From contig JACRBJ010000045.1 of assembly GCA_016234555.1 (NCBI GenBank), positions 38,104-102,103 on the forward strand: DNA of 64,000 bases. Reading direction: 5' to 3'. Made by a program: the position numbers and the translations under genes. This DNA comes from Chloroflexota bacterium. GTDB lineage: Bacteria; Chloroflexota; Anaerolineae; Anaerolineales; Villigracilaceae. The notes below the pieces were generated by a model, which was given only the letters and a program-made list of their open reading frames with translations, did no database searches and had not been told where the DNA came from. Of the stretch, positions 1 to 9,425 are shown piece by piece. The stretch's first letter is position 1. Every line of letters starts with the position of its first letter.

Positions 1-775
1 GGTTAAGAAATGACCTGATGGGCTTTAACCACGGCAGGATATCCACCAAACGCAGAAAACCGGGTAATTGATTGGTGATGCGCACCTCTGTAAAGCTTGC
101 GAACATTTTGCGCGATTCACGATTGCTGAATGCCTTCAATATAGGGACGCCAAATAATTCAAGAAGTGCGGTTCCCGAGGAAGAATCTCGTTGCTGGCGG
201 GCGCGCAGGCTTTCCAGCAGCACATTTGGTTTTCCGCTTATGAAATCCACCAACCTTGAGAAAGCGCGCAGCAAGCTGGTCATCCACCACTTGGGGTTGC
301 CTGAGCGATATAACATCACCACTGCCTGCCCGCCGGGTTTTAATAACCTGTATATCTGGCTGATACTCCCAGCTGTATCAGCAGTGTGGTGTAACACACC
401 TATTGATAGGACAATGTCATAAGCATTGCTGGAAAAAGGGAGGTTTTCCGCATCCGCTTGAAGCAGGCTTACCATCGAAGCACTGCCTAATTCGGCTGCT
501 CCAACTCGAGCCTGCCTTAACGATTGCAGTGACATATCGAGTCCATAAATAAATGCGCCGAATGATGAGATGTAATTCAATGTGCTTCCCTGACCACATC
601 CGACCTCCAATACCTTTTTATCATGCCATTCGTAGTTATCCAATATCTTGTAAAGAGACGGCTCCGTACGCTGATACCATTCCATGAACTCTTGATAGGT
701 GGACCAGGAGCCGCCGCACGGATTGGCATCCCAGAATTTCGAGCCATCTTTTTTTAACGAGTGGGTTTGTTCCAT
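1..775 (-). CDS. Class I SAM-dependent methyltransferase (partial, cut by window edge)
   Basis: An open frame starts at the ATG at 775 and runs off the left edge with no stop, giving 258 visible codons. The SAM-binding motif I VLEVGCGQG is at residues 55-63, an acidic residue D80 ends the second strand, QADAENLPF is near 107-114 and the LKPGG motif is at 145-149. This is the Methyltransf_11 / UbiE-like arrangement. It lies 12 bases downstream of the polysaccharide deacetylase stop on the same strand, so it is probably the next gene of the polysaccharide operon, and it may methylate a sugar or lipid intermediate. The substrate cannot be told from sequence. The C-terminus is outside the window. 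Confidence 0.85.
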   Translation of the reverse strand, partial: MEQTHSLKKDGSKFWDANPCGGSWSTYQEFMEWYQRTEPSLYKILDNYEWHDKKVLEVGCGQGSTLNYISSFGAFIYGLDMSLQSLRQARVGAAELGSASMVSLLQADAENLPFSSNAYDIVLSIGVLHHTADTAGSISQIYRLLKPGGQAVVMLYRSGNPKWWMTSLLRAFSRLVDFISGKPNVLLESLRARQQRDSSSGTALLELFGVPILKAFSNRESRKMFASFTEVRITNQLPGFLRLVDILPWLKPIRSFLN

Positions 776-787
776 TGCTTTCACGTC

Positions 788-1762
788 TTATCCTTTCGCC
801 AGATGAAGGTGAGTGTAGCCCACCTTTACAGACCATTCTTTCAATGTGATAAATGTGTAGTCTTTCATAAGCATATCCATGACCTCCCGGAACAATCTCA
901 GTTTATTTGCCAGGGGAATACGCAGGGCACGCGGCACATATTGGCCGTGCCCACCCAGCGGCACCTGATCAGCGAGGTCAGGATGGTTGTAATCTACAAA
1001 ATCAGAAAGATGGAATTGAAATTGCAAAGGATAGCCAAATGCTTTCAACGAGCACAAACTGGCGCGGAACAATTCCATGCCAGTGGAAACCAAAAACGTG
1101 GCAAAAAAAGGCAGTCGCAAAACGGGCGTCACAGTTATTGGAAATTCAACGATTCCATTCTGTCCTTTTTGAGCAAGGCTGCGCGTACTGGTTCGATAGG
1201 GTGCAACAGGTGCAAACATATAGCGCAGGCTTCCCATGGTTGTACGATCTGCAGCGCTTCTATCACGCATGGTATACCAATGCATAATCTTCAATATCGG
1301 CATTAAGGAGGTTGGGTGAACAGAGGAGTCGTAAATATATCCGCGTCTTTTCAAAATGGGCAAGGCATCATCACCCACGTTCCAACCCGGAGAACGAAAT
1401 CCCACAGGACGCACGCCAGTTACCTGCAAACATATCTCCTCCATGCCTGCAAGTTCTGCCTCCTTTTCCTGTTCAGAAAGTAGTCGAAATCCCTGGGCAT
1501 GGGTCATTGAATGATTGGCGATTTCATGACCAGCGTCTGCCATTGCTTTCATGGACGGTTGGTTGACAGGGTATTTCATGTCATTTCCCACCATGAACAG
1601 AGTTGCAAGTACCTGATAGGGTTCCAGAAACTTATGAAAATTCTCCAGCCCCATTCGCATTTCAACACGGGTATATCCGCCCTCACGGCGACATCCCTGG
1701 CCTTTGTATATCGACTCGAGGCTGTCAATATCACTTGTAATGGCTGCCAATAGTTTACTCAA
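788..1762 (-). CDS. Polysaccharide deacetylase family protein (CE4/NodB-like)
   Basis: This 324-residue protein has the NodB homology fold signature. The first metal/catalytic motif is TSDIDS (residues 9-14, a variant of the usual TFDDG), the metal-binding histidines are in HEIANHSMTH (79-88), and RSPGW (123-127) matches motif 3. The family removes N-acetyl groups from sugars of surface or secreted polysaccharides. Its start overlaps the stop of the upstream toroid gene by four bases (ATGA type), which indicates a translationally coupled operon. No signal peptide is visible, so it may act on a lipid-linked or cytoplasmic intermediate. The substrate is unknown. Confidence 0.85.
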   Translation of the reverse strand: MSKLLAAITSDIDSLESIYKGQGCRREGGYTRVEMRMGLENFHKFLEPYQVLATLFMVGNDMKYPVNQPSMKAMADAGHEIANHSMTHAQGFRLLSEQEKEAELAGMEEICLQVTGVRPVGFRSPGWNVGDDALPILKRRGYIYDSSVHPTSLMPILKIMHWYTMRDRSAADRTTMGSLRYMFAPVAPYRTSTRSLAQKGQNGIVEFPITVTPVLRLPFFATFLVSTGMELFRASLCSLKAFGYPLQFQFHLSDFVDYNHPDLADQVPLGGHGQYVPRALRIPLANKLRLFREVMDMLMKDYTFITLKEWSVKVGYTHLHLAKG

Positions 1763-3384
1763 ATCTTCACCTGCATTTCGACAACCTGACTTTTGTTCAA
1801 TTTTTCCACAGGCACCTGAACACCAGAAAAATTCACGTTGCCTTCATTTTCAAAATATTTTGCCGATGCCATATGGATCGAGACAAAAGGCTGTCCGTAA
1901 GACAACCATTTAAGCCTGAACGAAGGTTTGCTGCGGATCGAATCGTTGACCTCAATAATATCTGCGCCAAACTTGACGGTCCGCTTCAGGCTTAAAGGAA
2001 GCCTGTTCTTTCCAACAATGAGCATATTCGCTAAAATGGCTTTTACCCAATTCCCCAAGGTCACGTTTATCATGGCCGTCAGGTTGAGCAGACGGAGAAG
2101 AACAAAACGCCACGGGTTGGGCAGTTGACGACCCATTGCATAAAAAGGAGCGTCCAAAGAAATCGAGTCTTCAGTCACGTGCGCTTTGTTGTCAAGCACT
2201 GTCATCTGGGTAGTGCCCCAGCTACCTTTTAGATCCTGTCCGACAAAGCCCGCATCATTCCACAATACTTTGCGGGTGCTTCGATCAAATACTTTGAGCA
2301 CGCCCCCATTGGATGCGCCTAATACGGAATAATAACGGGTATTGCCACGAATAAATAACCCAGCCTCAGCAAAATTTGTTTTTACAGAATCAAGTTCACA
2401 GGGAAGAAGCGGCGCATCTATATTCCTCTTGTTATGCGCGCTGATGGCAAGCACATAACTTGAAAGCAGCGGAGCGATATTCCCCATATCTACATCCTGA
2501 ATGGTGACCGTGCGGCGTGAAAGGATTGAATCCACCATAAAACGGGTCATGCTGGCCGCCATTGGAATTTCATTGGCAAGAAGCGCCAACCCACCAGGGT
2601 AATATACCGCAGTACGGCGGCTGCCATATTCACCGCCATACGTTCCATCGGGATGTATAAAATGGGAGAGGAAATTTACCGCACTTTCCAAAGACTGCTT
2701 CAATTGAGCAGAAGGACGCAGGCGATACACCTGCGCCAGGTAGTAAACACACAGGGATTGATAGCCAGGGTCAGCGCCTTCATATTCTACAAACCAGCCC
2801 TCAGAAGACTGATGCGAGAGAATTTTTTCCACAATCAGGTCTGCTCGCACCGCAAATTTAGGTTCGGAAAACATATCAGATGCGGAATATAAGGAAAGCG
2901 CCCCGCCAGCAAGATGATTGGCAATATGTCCATGTGTTTCGTTATAGGCGCTCAGGAACTCGCCAGCACGATAAAAAGACTGTTGATTTTTTTTCTGTTC
3001 CTGCTCAGGTAAAAACTCCGCAATGGTCTTGAAGGCTTCAAGCATGGGATGCAGCAGAAATGCAGTCGCGCCAAAGCTAAATTCATTTGGGAATGCCTGA
3101 TCAAAAGACCCATTTTTATGTTGAATTTTTTCAGCAAAGCTCAAGCCAGCAGAAATGGACTTGACCAACACAGCTTCCATTTGTGAGCCAGATTGACTCT
3201 TTAAATACCAAGCCAGTGGATACACATTACGCTGGAAGGTGGCCTCGGGAAAATCAACCAATTTCCAAGCCCAGTAACGGCGATCAAAACAGCCGTAAGT
3301 GGGGCTGAATGGGTCGCGGTCCTGGGCGCTTAATAAATGCCTACATGCAGTTTCAGCGAGAGGCAAAAGAGCGGTAGTTTCCAT
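1759..3384 (-). CDS. Hypothetical alpha/alpha-toroid-like protein of the polysaccharide locus
   Basis: The frame can be extended to 3495, but that extension lies inside asnB. The methionine at 3384 (METTALLPLAE) is the better start, giving 541 residues and a 32-base overlap with asnB. The N-terminal half shows repeated helical segments with GSFDQAFPNE, GATAFLLHPML and YGGEYGSRRTAVYYPGG, which is the look of an (alpha/alpha) toroid as in heparinase- or cyclase-type glycan enzymes. The C-terminal third looks beta-rich. No catalytic family can be named with confidence. Its position between asnB and a deacetylase suggests a role in modifying or processing the polysaccharide. Confidence 0.7.
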   Translation of the reverse strand: METTALLPLAETACRHLLSAQDRDPFSPTYGCFDRRYWAWKLVDFPEATFQRNVYPLAWYLKSQSGSQMEAVLVKSISAGLSFAEKIQHKNGSFDQAFPNEFSFGATAFLLHPMLEAFKTIAEFLPEQEQKKNQQSFYRAGEFLSAYNETHGHIANHLAGGALSLYSASDMFSEPKFAVRADLIVEKILSHQSSEGWFVEYEGADPGYQSLCVYYLAQVYRLRPSAQLKQSLESAVNFLSHFIHPDGTYGGEYGSRRTAVYYPGGLALLANEIPMAASMTRFMVDSILSRRTVTIQDVDMGNIAPLLSSYVLAISAHNKRNIDAPLLPCELDSVKTNFAEAGLFIRGNTRYYSVLGASNGGVLKVFDRSTRKVLWNDAGFVGQDLKGSWGTTQMTVLDNKAHVTEDSISLDAPFYAMGRQLPNPWRFVLLRLLNLTAMINVTLGNWVKAILANMLIVGKNRLPLSLKRTVKFGADIIEVNDSIRSKPSFRLKWLSYGQPFVSIHMASAKYFENEGNVNFSGVQVPVEKLNKSQVVEMQVKI

Positions 3385-5269
3385 CAAGAAAATTTTCCAT
3401 CCATAGTTCAAGGGAGAGCAATCCCCATATATTACGCCCAAATGCGCGCTCCGACGTGACCAAATTGTCAACTGAAACATCTTGCAGAAAGCCATTACGA
3501 CGCGCTTTCAAACTGGAGATTGTATCCATAACAAAGCCGCGGACCGGCTCCTTTTGATACCACTCATTGAGCGGTACGGGGAAGCCCATCTTGTCCTTTC
3601 GATCATATATCTGCGTGGGGACAATATTCTGCACGATCTTCCTGAAAATGTGTTTGGAACGCCCGCCTTTATATTTGATCTTGGGCGGCATGGACGCAAC
3701 CAGTTCAGCAATGCGATGATCGAGCAACGGTACGCGTGATTCAAGAGAAACCGCCATACTGGTACGATCCTCCACATGCAGCAGGGCAGGCAGCAGGGTG
3801 AGCATGTCGAAGCGGGTCATCTTGTTAATGTATGAACCAATCTGTCCCTCATTGAAAAGATCACTAAATGCCTCCTCGGGTTTGTATCCGGTTTTGCCCG
3901 CAGTTAGCGATATATCCACATAATTGTGCATTTCGTTACCCCGATGAATCAGGCGCAGGTAGCGCTGGTCGGGAGTATCGAAGACGCCATCTGCCCAAAA
4001 ATTCTGCAGCATGGGCTGATATCCCTGCAACTGCGGCAGGTTGGGAAGGATGGACTCAAACGTGACAACGTACTTATCATCCTCCTGGTTCCCCTGTATA
4101 CCGCCACGGATACATTCTTCAAGATACGCAACCAGATAACGGGTATAGCCGCCAAAGATTTCATCACCGCCCTGCCCGCCCAACACAACCTTGACATTTT
4201 CACTAGCCAATTTGGAAACATAATATTGCGGGAACAAGCCAGGACCAGCGGCAGGCTCATCCATATGATAGATCAGTCGTGGCAGGATATCCACAAAGTC
4301 ACGGTCGGTTGGATATACCTCATGATGAAGTGTGTGATGCAGGTCTGCCACTAGGCGCGCATGGTGTGTTTCATCGTAACGTGCGTCATCCTTGAAGCCG
4401 CCGCTAAAGGTGTGGATGGGCGAATCTAAGAGGGATGAGGCAAGCGCGGCCACAGTGGATGAATCCAGCCCGCCACTGAGATGTGCGCCAACAGGCACGT
4501 CAGCACGCAATTGAATGCGGACAGAGTCCTCGAGCAGACGCAGCAGTTGGTGCTCAAAATAATTTTCGGTGTGATCGGTGTCAATATGAAAATCCAGCCC
4601 CCAGTATTTCTGCAGCTGCACTGATTGGCCGGGTTTAATCGTCAGACAATAACCGGGCAAAAGTTTTTGAACGCCATCAAAAAGTGTTTTCTTCCCCAAA
4701 GTAAACTGGAGCGCGAGGTAATCGGCAAGGGCATCGTAATGAATGGCAACCGGGAACTCCCCATATGCAAGCAGAGCCTTGATCTCAGACCCAAAGAGAA
4801 ATGTATTATCGTAAAGTGAGTAATAAAAAGGCTTTACCCCAAAACGATCACGCGCAGCAAAAAGGGTCTGCTCTTTTGTGTCCCAAATGACAAAACTGAA
4901 CATGCCGTTCAATTTGGCAAGGCATTTTGCGCCTTCGTCTTCATACAAGTGAAGGATGACCTCGGTATCCGAGTTCGACCGCATTTTATGCCCGCGTTGA
5001 ATGACCTGCTGTCGCAGTTCCTGATAGTTGTAGATTTCACCGTTGAAAATGATCCAGTAGCGCCCATCTTCGTTGGTCATGGGCTGATGCCCCGCCTCCG
5101 AAAGATCGATGATGCTCAAACGCTTGTGGGCGAGACCAACGGGCCCATCCACATAATACCCCTCGTCGTCTGGACCGCGATGGCGGATCACATCCGCCAT
5201 ACGCTCGACAACGTTATGTTCCGCTGTGCGCGTTGAATCCAAATGAAGAATGCCGCAAATACCACACAT
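3353..5269 (-). CDS. asnB: Asparagine synthase (glutamine-hydrolysing)-like amidotransferase
   Basis: This 638-residue protein begins MCGICGI, so Cys2 becomes the N-terminal nucleophile of the class II glutaminase domain, with RHRGPDDEG at 29-37 and FNGEIYNY at 75-82. The ATP pyrophosphatase motif SGGLDSS is at 265-271. The length is normal for AsnB. In polysaccharide and exosortase-type loci such proteins often amidate a sugar acid carboxylate rather than making free asparagine. A diacetamido-uronic acid pathway is encoded just upstream, so amidation of that uronate is a reasonable inference but is not shown by the sequence. Confidence 0.92.
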   Translation of the reverse strand: MCGICGILHLDSTRTAEHNVVERMADVIRHRGPDDEGYYVDGPVGLAHKRLSIIDLSEAGHQPMTNEDGRYWIIFNGEIYNYQELRQQVIQRGHKMRSNSDTEVILHLYEDEGAKCLAKLNGMFSFVIWDTKEQTLFAARDRFGVKPFYYSLYDNTFLFGSEIKALLAYGEFPVAIHYDALADYLALQFTLGKKTLFDGVQKLLPGYCLTIKPGQSVQLQKYWGLDFHIDTDHTENYFEHQLLRLLEDSVRIQLRADVPVGAHLSGGLDSSTVAALASSLLDSPIHTFSGGFKDDARYDETHHARLVADLHHTLHHEVYPTDRDFVDILPRLIYHMDEPAAGPGLFPQYYVSKLASENVKVVLGGQGGDEIFGGYTRYLVAYLEECIRGGIQGNQEDDKYVVTFESILPNLPQLQGYQPMLQNFWADGVFDTPDQRYLRLIHRGNEMHNYVDISLTAGKTGYKPEEAFSDLFNEGQIGSYINKMTRFDMLTLLPALLHVEDRTSMAVSLESRVPLLDHRIAELVASMPPKIKYKGGRSKHIFRKIVQNIVPTQIYDRKDKMGFPVPLNEWYQKEPVRGFVMDTISSLKARRNGFLQDVSVDNLVTSERAFGRNIWGLLSLELWMENFLDGNYRSFASR

Positions 5270-5284
5270 AAGAAATCCAGCTGC

Positions 5285-6145
5285 CTATAAACTGATTCTA
5301 CTTACACTGCGCCGCCGCAAGGCTTGTGAGTTATACATTTCCACCGCCTGTTTGGGGTCTTTTCTGTACAAGTCACGCAGTCCGCGGTATTGACTGATCC
5401 ACCCACCAAAGGGCCAGTGATAGAGCAGCGCCATCAACAGATACCCCAGTGTGGTCACACTGCCTATCATTTTACTGTAACCTGTCTTTTGATCGTATCG
5501 CAACACAAAAGGCACTTCAACAAATCTGGCACCTAGGATGTGAAGTTTTACAATCATTTCCAGCGTGGACGTAAACCCTAACCCACGCAGTTGGATGAAA
5601 TTATTTCCAAATATACCGATGGCATCCTGAATTACCTGTGCGCGATAGGCTCGATACCCGCATGAGTAATCGCGCGTTCCCTGGATGCGAAATATAAAGT
5701 GCATAAAAGAATTCGCAGCACGGCTGATGAACGCCCGATAGCCATCCACACCTATTTGCCCGCCGCCAGGTTGAAAGCGCGATGTGTTAACTACATCGTA
5801 ACCTTCATTCAGTTTTGCAAGCAGGTCAAAGATATAACTTGGTTCATGGGTGTTATCCGCTTCTACACGCACAATTACATCTTCAGGGGAGCAGCGCATG
5901 GCAATGAATTCGAAACCATCGCGTTCTGTCTCACCCAAACCGCGGTTAATCTGATGTGTCACTATGTCCAAAGGAAGCATTTTTTGAAACTCGTTTAATA
6001 TTTCACCAGTGCGATCCACGCTTCCATCATTAACTACAACAATCCTGTGGTCTTGCACTTTTTGCTTTAAGACACCATGAATTTTAGGCAGTAGGGCTGG
6101 TAAATCCTGTTCTTCGTTATACGCGGGGACAAAAATCCAAATCAT
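5285..6145 (-). CDS. Glycosyltransferase family 2
   Basis: The start is set at the ATG at 6145 (MIWIFVPAYNEE). A TGAGGT ribosome-binding sequence lies five bases upstream, and the apparent longer start at 6157 would be a TTG that includes this site. The protein of 286 residues has the GT-A opening VPAYNEEQDLP, VNDGSVDRTG, and RVEADNTHEP where a DxD-like metal site is expected. It resembles dolichyl-phosphate mannose synthase-type transferases, with a basic C-terminal tail and few clear membrane segments. It sits between a sugar aminotransferase and asnB and probably adds a sugar to a lipid-linked intermediate. Confidence 0.88.
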   Translation of the reverse strand: MIWIFVPAYNEEQDLPALLPKIHGVLKQKVQDHRIVVVNDGSVDRTGEILNEFQKMLPLDIVTHQINRGLGETERDGFEFIAMRCSPEDVIVRVEADNTHEPSYIFDLLAKLNEGYDVVNTSRFQPGGGQIGVDGYRAFISRAANSFMHFIFRIQGTRDYSCGYRAYRAQVIQDAIGIFGNNFIQLRGLGFTSTLEMIVKLHILGARFVEVPFVLRYDQKTGYSKMIGSVTTLGYLLMALLYHWPFGGWISQYRGLRDLYRKDPKQAVEMYNSQALRRRSVSRISL

Positions 6146-6172
6146 AAATAACCTCAAATCTCAGAAAGATTC

Positions 6173-7267
6173 TTAATGTGCAAATTCTTTTACTGCCATA
6201 ATTACCCCATCCTGCTGGGATAAGGTCAACTCGGGGTACAACGGAAGCGCAAACGTCTCACGTGATGCAAGTTCGGCATGGGGGAAGTCGCCTTCCTTGT
6301 ATCCAAACTTGCGGCAGGGTGTGGCGAGATGCGGCGGCAGCGGATAATACACCTCCGAGGCAATTCCCTTTTGCTTCAAAAATGCCTGTAGTCCATCCCG
6401 TTTTGCAGAGCGGACAATATACAGGTGATAAACATGTTTCCCCCACTCACGCTCAATTGGGGTAACAAGATATGAACCAAGTTTTTCGGTGTAGCGGTGT
6501 GCAAGTTCACGCCGCTTATCATTCCAGGAATCGACGTAAGGTAGTTTGGCTTGCAGAATGGCAGCTTGCAACGCGTCGAGGCGGCTGTTGTAACCAACCT
6601 CTTCCGAGTAATATTTCTTCTTCCAGCCGTGAGCCCTTAACATTCGCATTCGCTCTGCCAAAGCAGGGTCATTTGTCACCACCATGCCGGCATCGCCAAA
6701 TGCGCCGAGGTTTTTGGTGGGGAAGAAACTCAAACAGCCGACGTCGCCAAACGAGCCGGTTTTCCTTCCGAGATATTCCGCGCCAAACCCTTGTGCGTTG
6801 TCCTCGATCACTTTCAGACCATGTTCGCGTGCAATTTCAAGGATCGGATTCATCTCGGCTGGATGACCGTACAAATGGACGGGGATGATCGCCTTTGTCT
6901 TTGAGGTGATCGCCTCCCTGATTTTGTTCACGTCAATTTGATAGCTCTGCGGATCGACATCCACGAAGACGGGTTTTGCGCCGACGGACATCACCGTTCC
7001 CGCCGTCGCAAAAAACGTGTAGGCGGGAACGATCACCTCATCGCCCGCGCTAATATTCAAGGCGCGCAGGGCAATTACCAGCGCGTCAGTTCCTGACGCA
7101 AGCCCAATGGCGTGTTTCATTCCAAGGTAAGCGGCGACATTCTCTTCGAATTTTGTCACCTGCGGACCGAGAATAAAATGTCCCGAAGCTAGGGTGGCAA
7201 GCACAGCCTCATCGATTTCCTTTTTGATGGAATGATATTGGGCGGTCAGGTCAACCAGTGGGATCAT
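6173..7267 (-). CDS. DegT/DnrJ/EryC1-type sugar aminotransferase (WbpE/WlbC-like)
   Basis: This PLP-dependent sugar aminotransferase has 364 residues. The PLP lysine is K185 in FFPTKNLGAFGD, the pyridine-nitrogen aspartate is D156 in IEDNAQG, and SGTDALVIAL (59-68) is the phosphate-binding loop. With the 3-dehydrogenase-like and acetyltransferase genes next to it, it fits the WbpE step: amination of UDP-2-acetamido-3-keto-glucuronate to the 3-amino sugar, with glutamate as donor. Its start overlaps the acetyltransferase stop by four bases. The assignment to this pathway is by context and by family-level resemblance. Confidence 0.9.
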   Translation of the reverse strand: MIPLVDLTAQYHSIKKEIDEAVLATLASGHFILGPQVTKFEENVAAYLGMKHAIGLASGTDALVIALRALNISAGDEVIVPAYTFFATAGTVMSVGAKPVFVDVDPQSYQIDVNKIREAITSKTKAIIPVHLYGHPAEMNPILEIAREHGLKVIEDNAQGFGAEYLGRKTGSFGDVGCLSFFPTKNLGAFGDAGMVVTNDPALAERMRMLRAHGWKKKYYSEEVGYNSRLDALQAAILQAKLPYVDSWNDKRRELAHRYTEKLGSYLVTPIEREWGKHVYHLYIVRSAKRDGLQAFLKQKGIASEVYYPLPPHLATPCRKFGYKEGDFPHAELASRETFALPLYPELTLSQQDGVIMAVKEFAH

Positions 7268-7845
7268 GCCTTGTCTCCTTTAGGTGTCACAATTAGGTCT
7301 TCTTTTTGGTAGGAATCGCCGCATACTTTGCAAGTTGCACGGTCATTGTCAAACTGCAACTGCTCGCCGCACTGGCACATCCATCCGTGCACACGGGCAG
7401 GGGAGCCGTAGACCAGAGCGTAATCGGGGACATCACGCGTGACGACAGAGCCTGCGCCGACAAAACAATACCTTCCAAGCGTCACCCCACACACAATGGT
7501 GGCGTTTGCTCCAATGGACGCACCTTTACGGACAAGTGTGCTTTTATACTCATCCTTGCGATTGACATGGCTGCGCGGGTTAACGACATTGGTAAAAACC
7601 ATCGAAGGTCCGAGGAAGGCATCATCTTCGACAATGACGCCTGTGTACAACGAGACATTATTTTGGATTTTTACGTTATTTCCGATTATCACATCAGATG
7701 ACACCAATACATTCTGCCCAATGTTACAGCGCTCACCAATTCGGGCACGCGGCATGACATGGCAAAAGTGCCATATCTTCGTTCCCAAACCGATTTCGAC
7801 ACCTTCATCAATATAACTGGATTCATGAACAAAGTAATCAGCCAT
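7264..7845 (-). CDS. Hexapeptide-repeat N-acetyltransferase (WbpD/WlbB-like)
   Basis: The 193 residues show continuous left-handed beta-helix hexapeptide repeats (IGERCNIGQNVLVSSDVIIG, VCGVTLGRYCFVGAG) and end in a small zinc-ribbon-like segment with CQCG and CKVC pairs. The active-site style segment FTNVVNPRS near residue 88 is typical of sugar N-acetyltransferases such as WbpD, WlbB and PglD relatives. It probably acetylates the 3-amino group made by the neighbouring aminotransferase, using acetyl-CoA. It sits between the oxidoreductase and aminotransferase genes, the usual order in such gene sets. Confidence 0.9.
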   Translation of the reverse strand: MADYFVHESSYIDEGVEIGLGTKIWHFCHVMPRARIGERCNIGQNVLVSSDVIIGNNVKIQNNVSLYTGVIVEDDAFLGPSMVFTNVVNPRSHVNRKDEYKSTLVRKGASIGANATIVCGVTLGRYCFVGAGSVVTRDVPDYALVYGSPARVHGWMCQCGEQLQFDNDRATCKVCGDSYQKEDLIVTPKGDKA

Positions 7846-7855
7846 GACTCACACC

Positions 7856-8797
7856 TTATTTCCTCAGTAGTGGATGGACTAGGTCATCCTTCGGCGAAAT
7901 TTCGGCGGTTCGGATGGTGTGGGTCAACTGGATGGACGGACGCGCATCCTTGATTCCAAATCCACGTCCAGCCAGCGTTTCTTCATAGACATGGGTGTGA
8001 AGATCGGTGAAACCCTCCGAAAACTCAACTGCCTTTCCGTCCACAGTGATGGAGCGATAGGTCGTCTTGCCACCAGCCTTTGCCGAGGTGGGAAGGTCGT
8101 TTTTATCAACCGAGAGGAACCAGCGTACCCGCGCATGTTCCAGTTCGATGAATCCGGACATACGGTTTCCGTCCGAATGATATACCCTGACGCCTTGCGC
8201 GGAACCGAAGAGCCATATCAAAAGGTCGAAGAAATGGACGCCAATATTGGTTGCTACTCCGCCTGATTTATCCTGTTGCCCCTTCCATGAAACCTGATAC
8301 CACGGTCCACGGCTGGTGATATAGGTCAGCTCGACATCGTGCATGCCACCGGCTTGCTGCAACTCTTCACGAAGTTTGATGAGCGCAGGATGTACCCGCA
8401 ACTGGAGGATGGTGTAGATACGATGTCCTGTCTCCGCTTCCAACTCCTCGAGCGCATCAAAGTTCCATGGGTTGATTACCAGTGGCTTTTCGCAAATTGC
8501 ATCTGCTCCAACGCGCAAGGCAAGGCGACAATGCGCATCGTGCAGGTAATTGGGGGAACATATGGTGACGTAATGAGTGCGATTTTCCTCGGGTCCACGC
8601 CGTAGTTTTTCCAAATGACGGTCAAAACGCTCGATCTCTGTAAAAAACTTTACATTGAAGGAATACTGGTCGAGCAAACCAACGGAGTCTTTGGGATCCA
8701 CTGCGGCAAGCAACACATTGCCGGTATCCCGAATGGCGCGCAAATGGCGGGGAGCAATGTAACCACCGACACCAATCACAGCAAAGTTTTTAGGCAT
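7856..8797 (-). CDS. Gfo/Idh/MocA family oxidoreductase (WbpB/WlbA-like UDP-sugar 3-dehydrogenase)
   Basis: The 313-residue protein opens with the NAD-binding loop GVGGYIAPRHLRAI (9-22) and has the EKP motif of Gfo/Idh/MocA enzymes at 103-105 (CEKPLV), with the family's C-terminal sheet region after it. GGYIAPRHLRAI is characteristic of the WbpB/WlbA branch, which oxidises C3 of UDP-N-acetylglucosaminuronate. The gene starts two bases after the regulator stop and is followed by the acetyltransferase, so the regulator-oxidoreductase-acetyltransferase-aminotransferase block is very probably co-transcribed. Confidence 0.9.
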   Translation of the reverse strand: MPKNFAVIGVGGYIAPRHLRAIRDTGNVLLAAVDPKDSVGLLDQYSFNVKFFTEIERFDRHLEKLRRGPEENRTHYVTICSPNYLHDAHCRLALRVGADAICEKPLVINPWNFDALEELEAETGHRIYTILQLRVHPALIKLREELQQAGGMHDVELTYITSRGPWYQVSWKGQQDKSGGVATNIGVHFFDLLIWLFGSAQGVRVYHSDGNRMSGFIELEHARVRWFLSVDKNDLPTSAKAGGKTTYRSITVDGKAVEFSEGFTDLHTHVYEETLAGRGFGIKDARPSIQLTHTIRTAEISPKDDLVHPLLRK

Positions 8798-8799
8798 GT

Positions 8800-9270
8800 T
8801 TATTTTCCTTCCGTGTTTTTAATCTCATAATTCGTGCCATTTACCCCAATCACGCACTTGCCAGGGGAATCGCTGATTTGCAATCCCGCTTCAAGGCAGG
8901 TCAAACGCAAAATATCAACGACCTCATCCTCGCCCTCTAGGTAAACCTGCCGGATACCTGCCTGCTTTAAGTCCTTTACAAGGTTTTTTGCTTTTTTCCG
9001 ATAGTCACCATAAACTTTCAGCGAGTCCCGCGCATACAACACGGCGCGTTGTGTAAAAACCCTCATTCCCGCGGGAGTCAGGTCATATTTCAGGCGGGTG
9101 CGATCAAGATGCGATACTTTTACCCAGCCTCGGGTGATAAGTCGTTTGATGTACCAGTTGACGCTGCCAACGGCAATTCCCAGCCGGTCAGACAGATTTG
9201 CCTGGGTGACCATCGAGTCCTGGGCAATTTCATTGAGAAGGGCGTATTCGTGCTGTTTCATCTCTGTCAT
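8800..9270 (-). CDS. MarR/winged-helix regulator of the polysaccharide locus
   Basis: The protein begins at the ATG at 9270 (MTEMKQHEYALLNEIAQ), giving 156 residues; a GTG at 9333 is possible but gives an atypical leader. The winged helix spans about residues 5-70, with the recognition helix in LSDRLGIAVGSVNWYIKRLITRGWV and the wing in HLDRTRLKYDLTPAG. This resembles the EPS-associated MarR family often found as first gene of extracellular polysaccharide operons. The C-terminal half (residues 80-156) has an acidic strand-helix pattern of unknown role, possibly ligand sensing. A decayed copy of its DNA-binding half and upstream region lies at 10831-11060. Confidence 0.82.
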   Translation of the reverse strand: MTEMKQHEYALLNEIAQDSMVTQANLSDRLGIAVGSVNWYIKRLITRGWVKVSHLDRTRLKYDLTPAGMRVFTQRAVLYARDSLKVYGDYRKKAKNLVKDLKQAGIRQVYLEGEDEVVDILRLTCLEAGLQISDSPGKCVIGVNGTNYEIKNTEGK

Positions 9271-9425
9271 GTTTGAGCATTCAGTTTTTGAATTCTCACA
9301 CAAAAAACGATTCACGTCAAGAGAAAAGCACACCTTTTTTCACTTCAACGTGGTGACCGAGAAATCACCTTCACTACTAACAAATTAGAGGTTTGCCGCG
9401 ACAGACATCAGGACATGGACGCTTG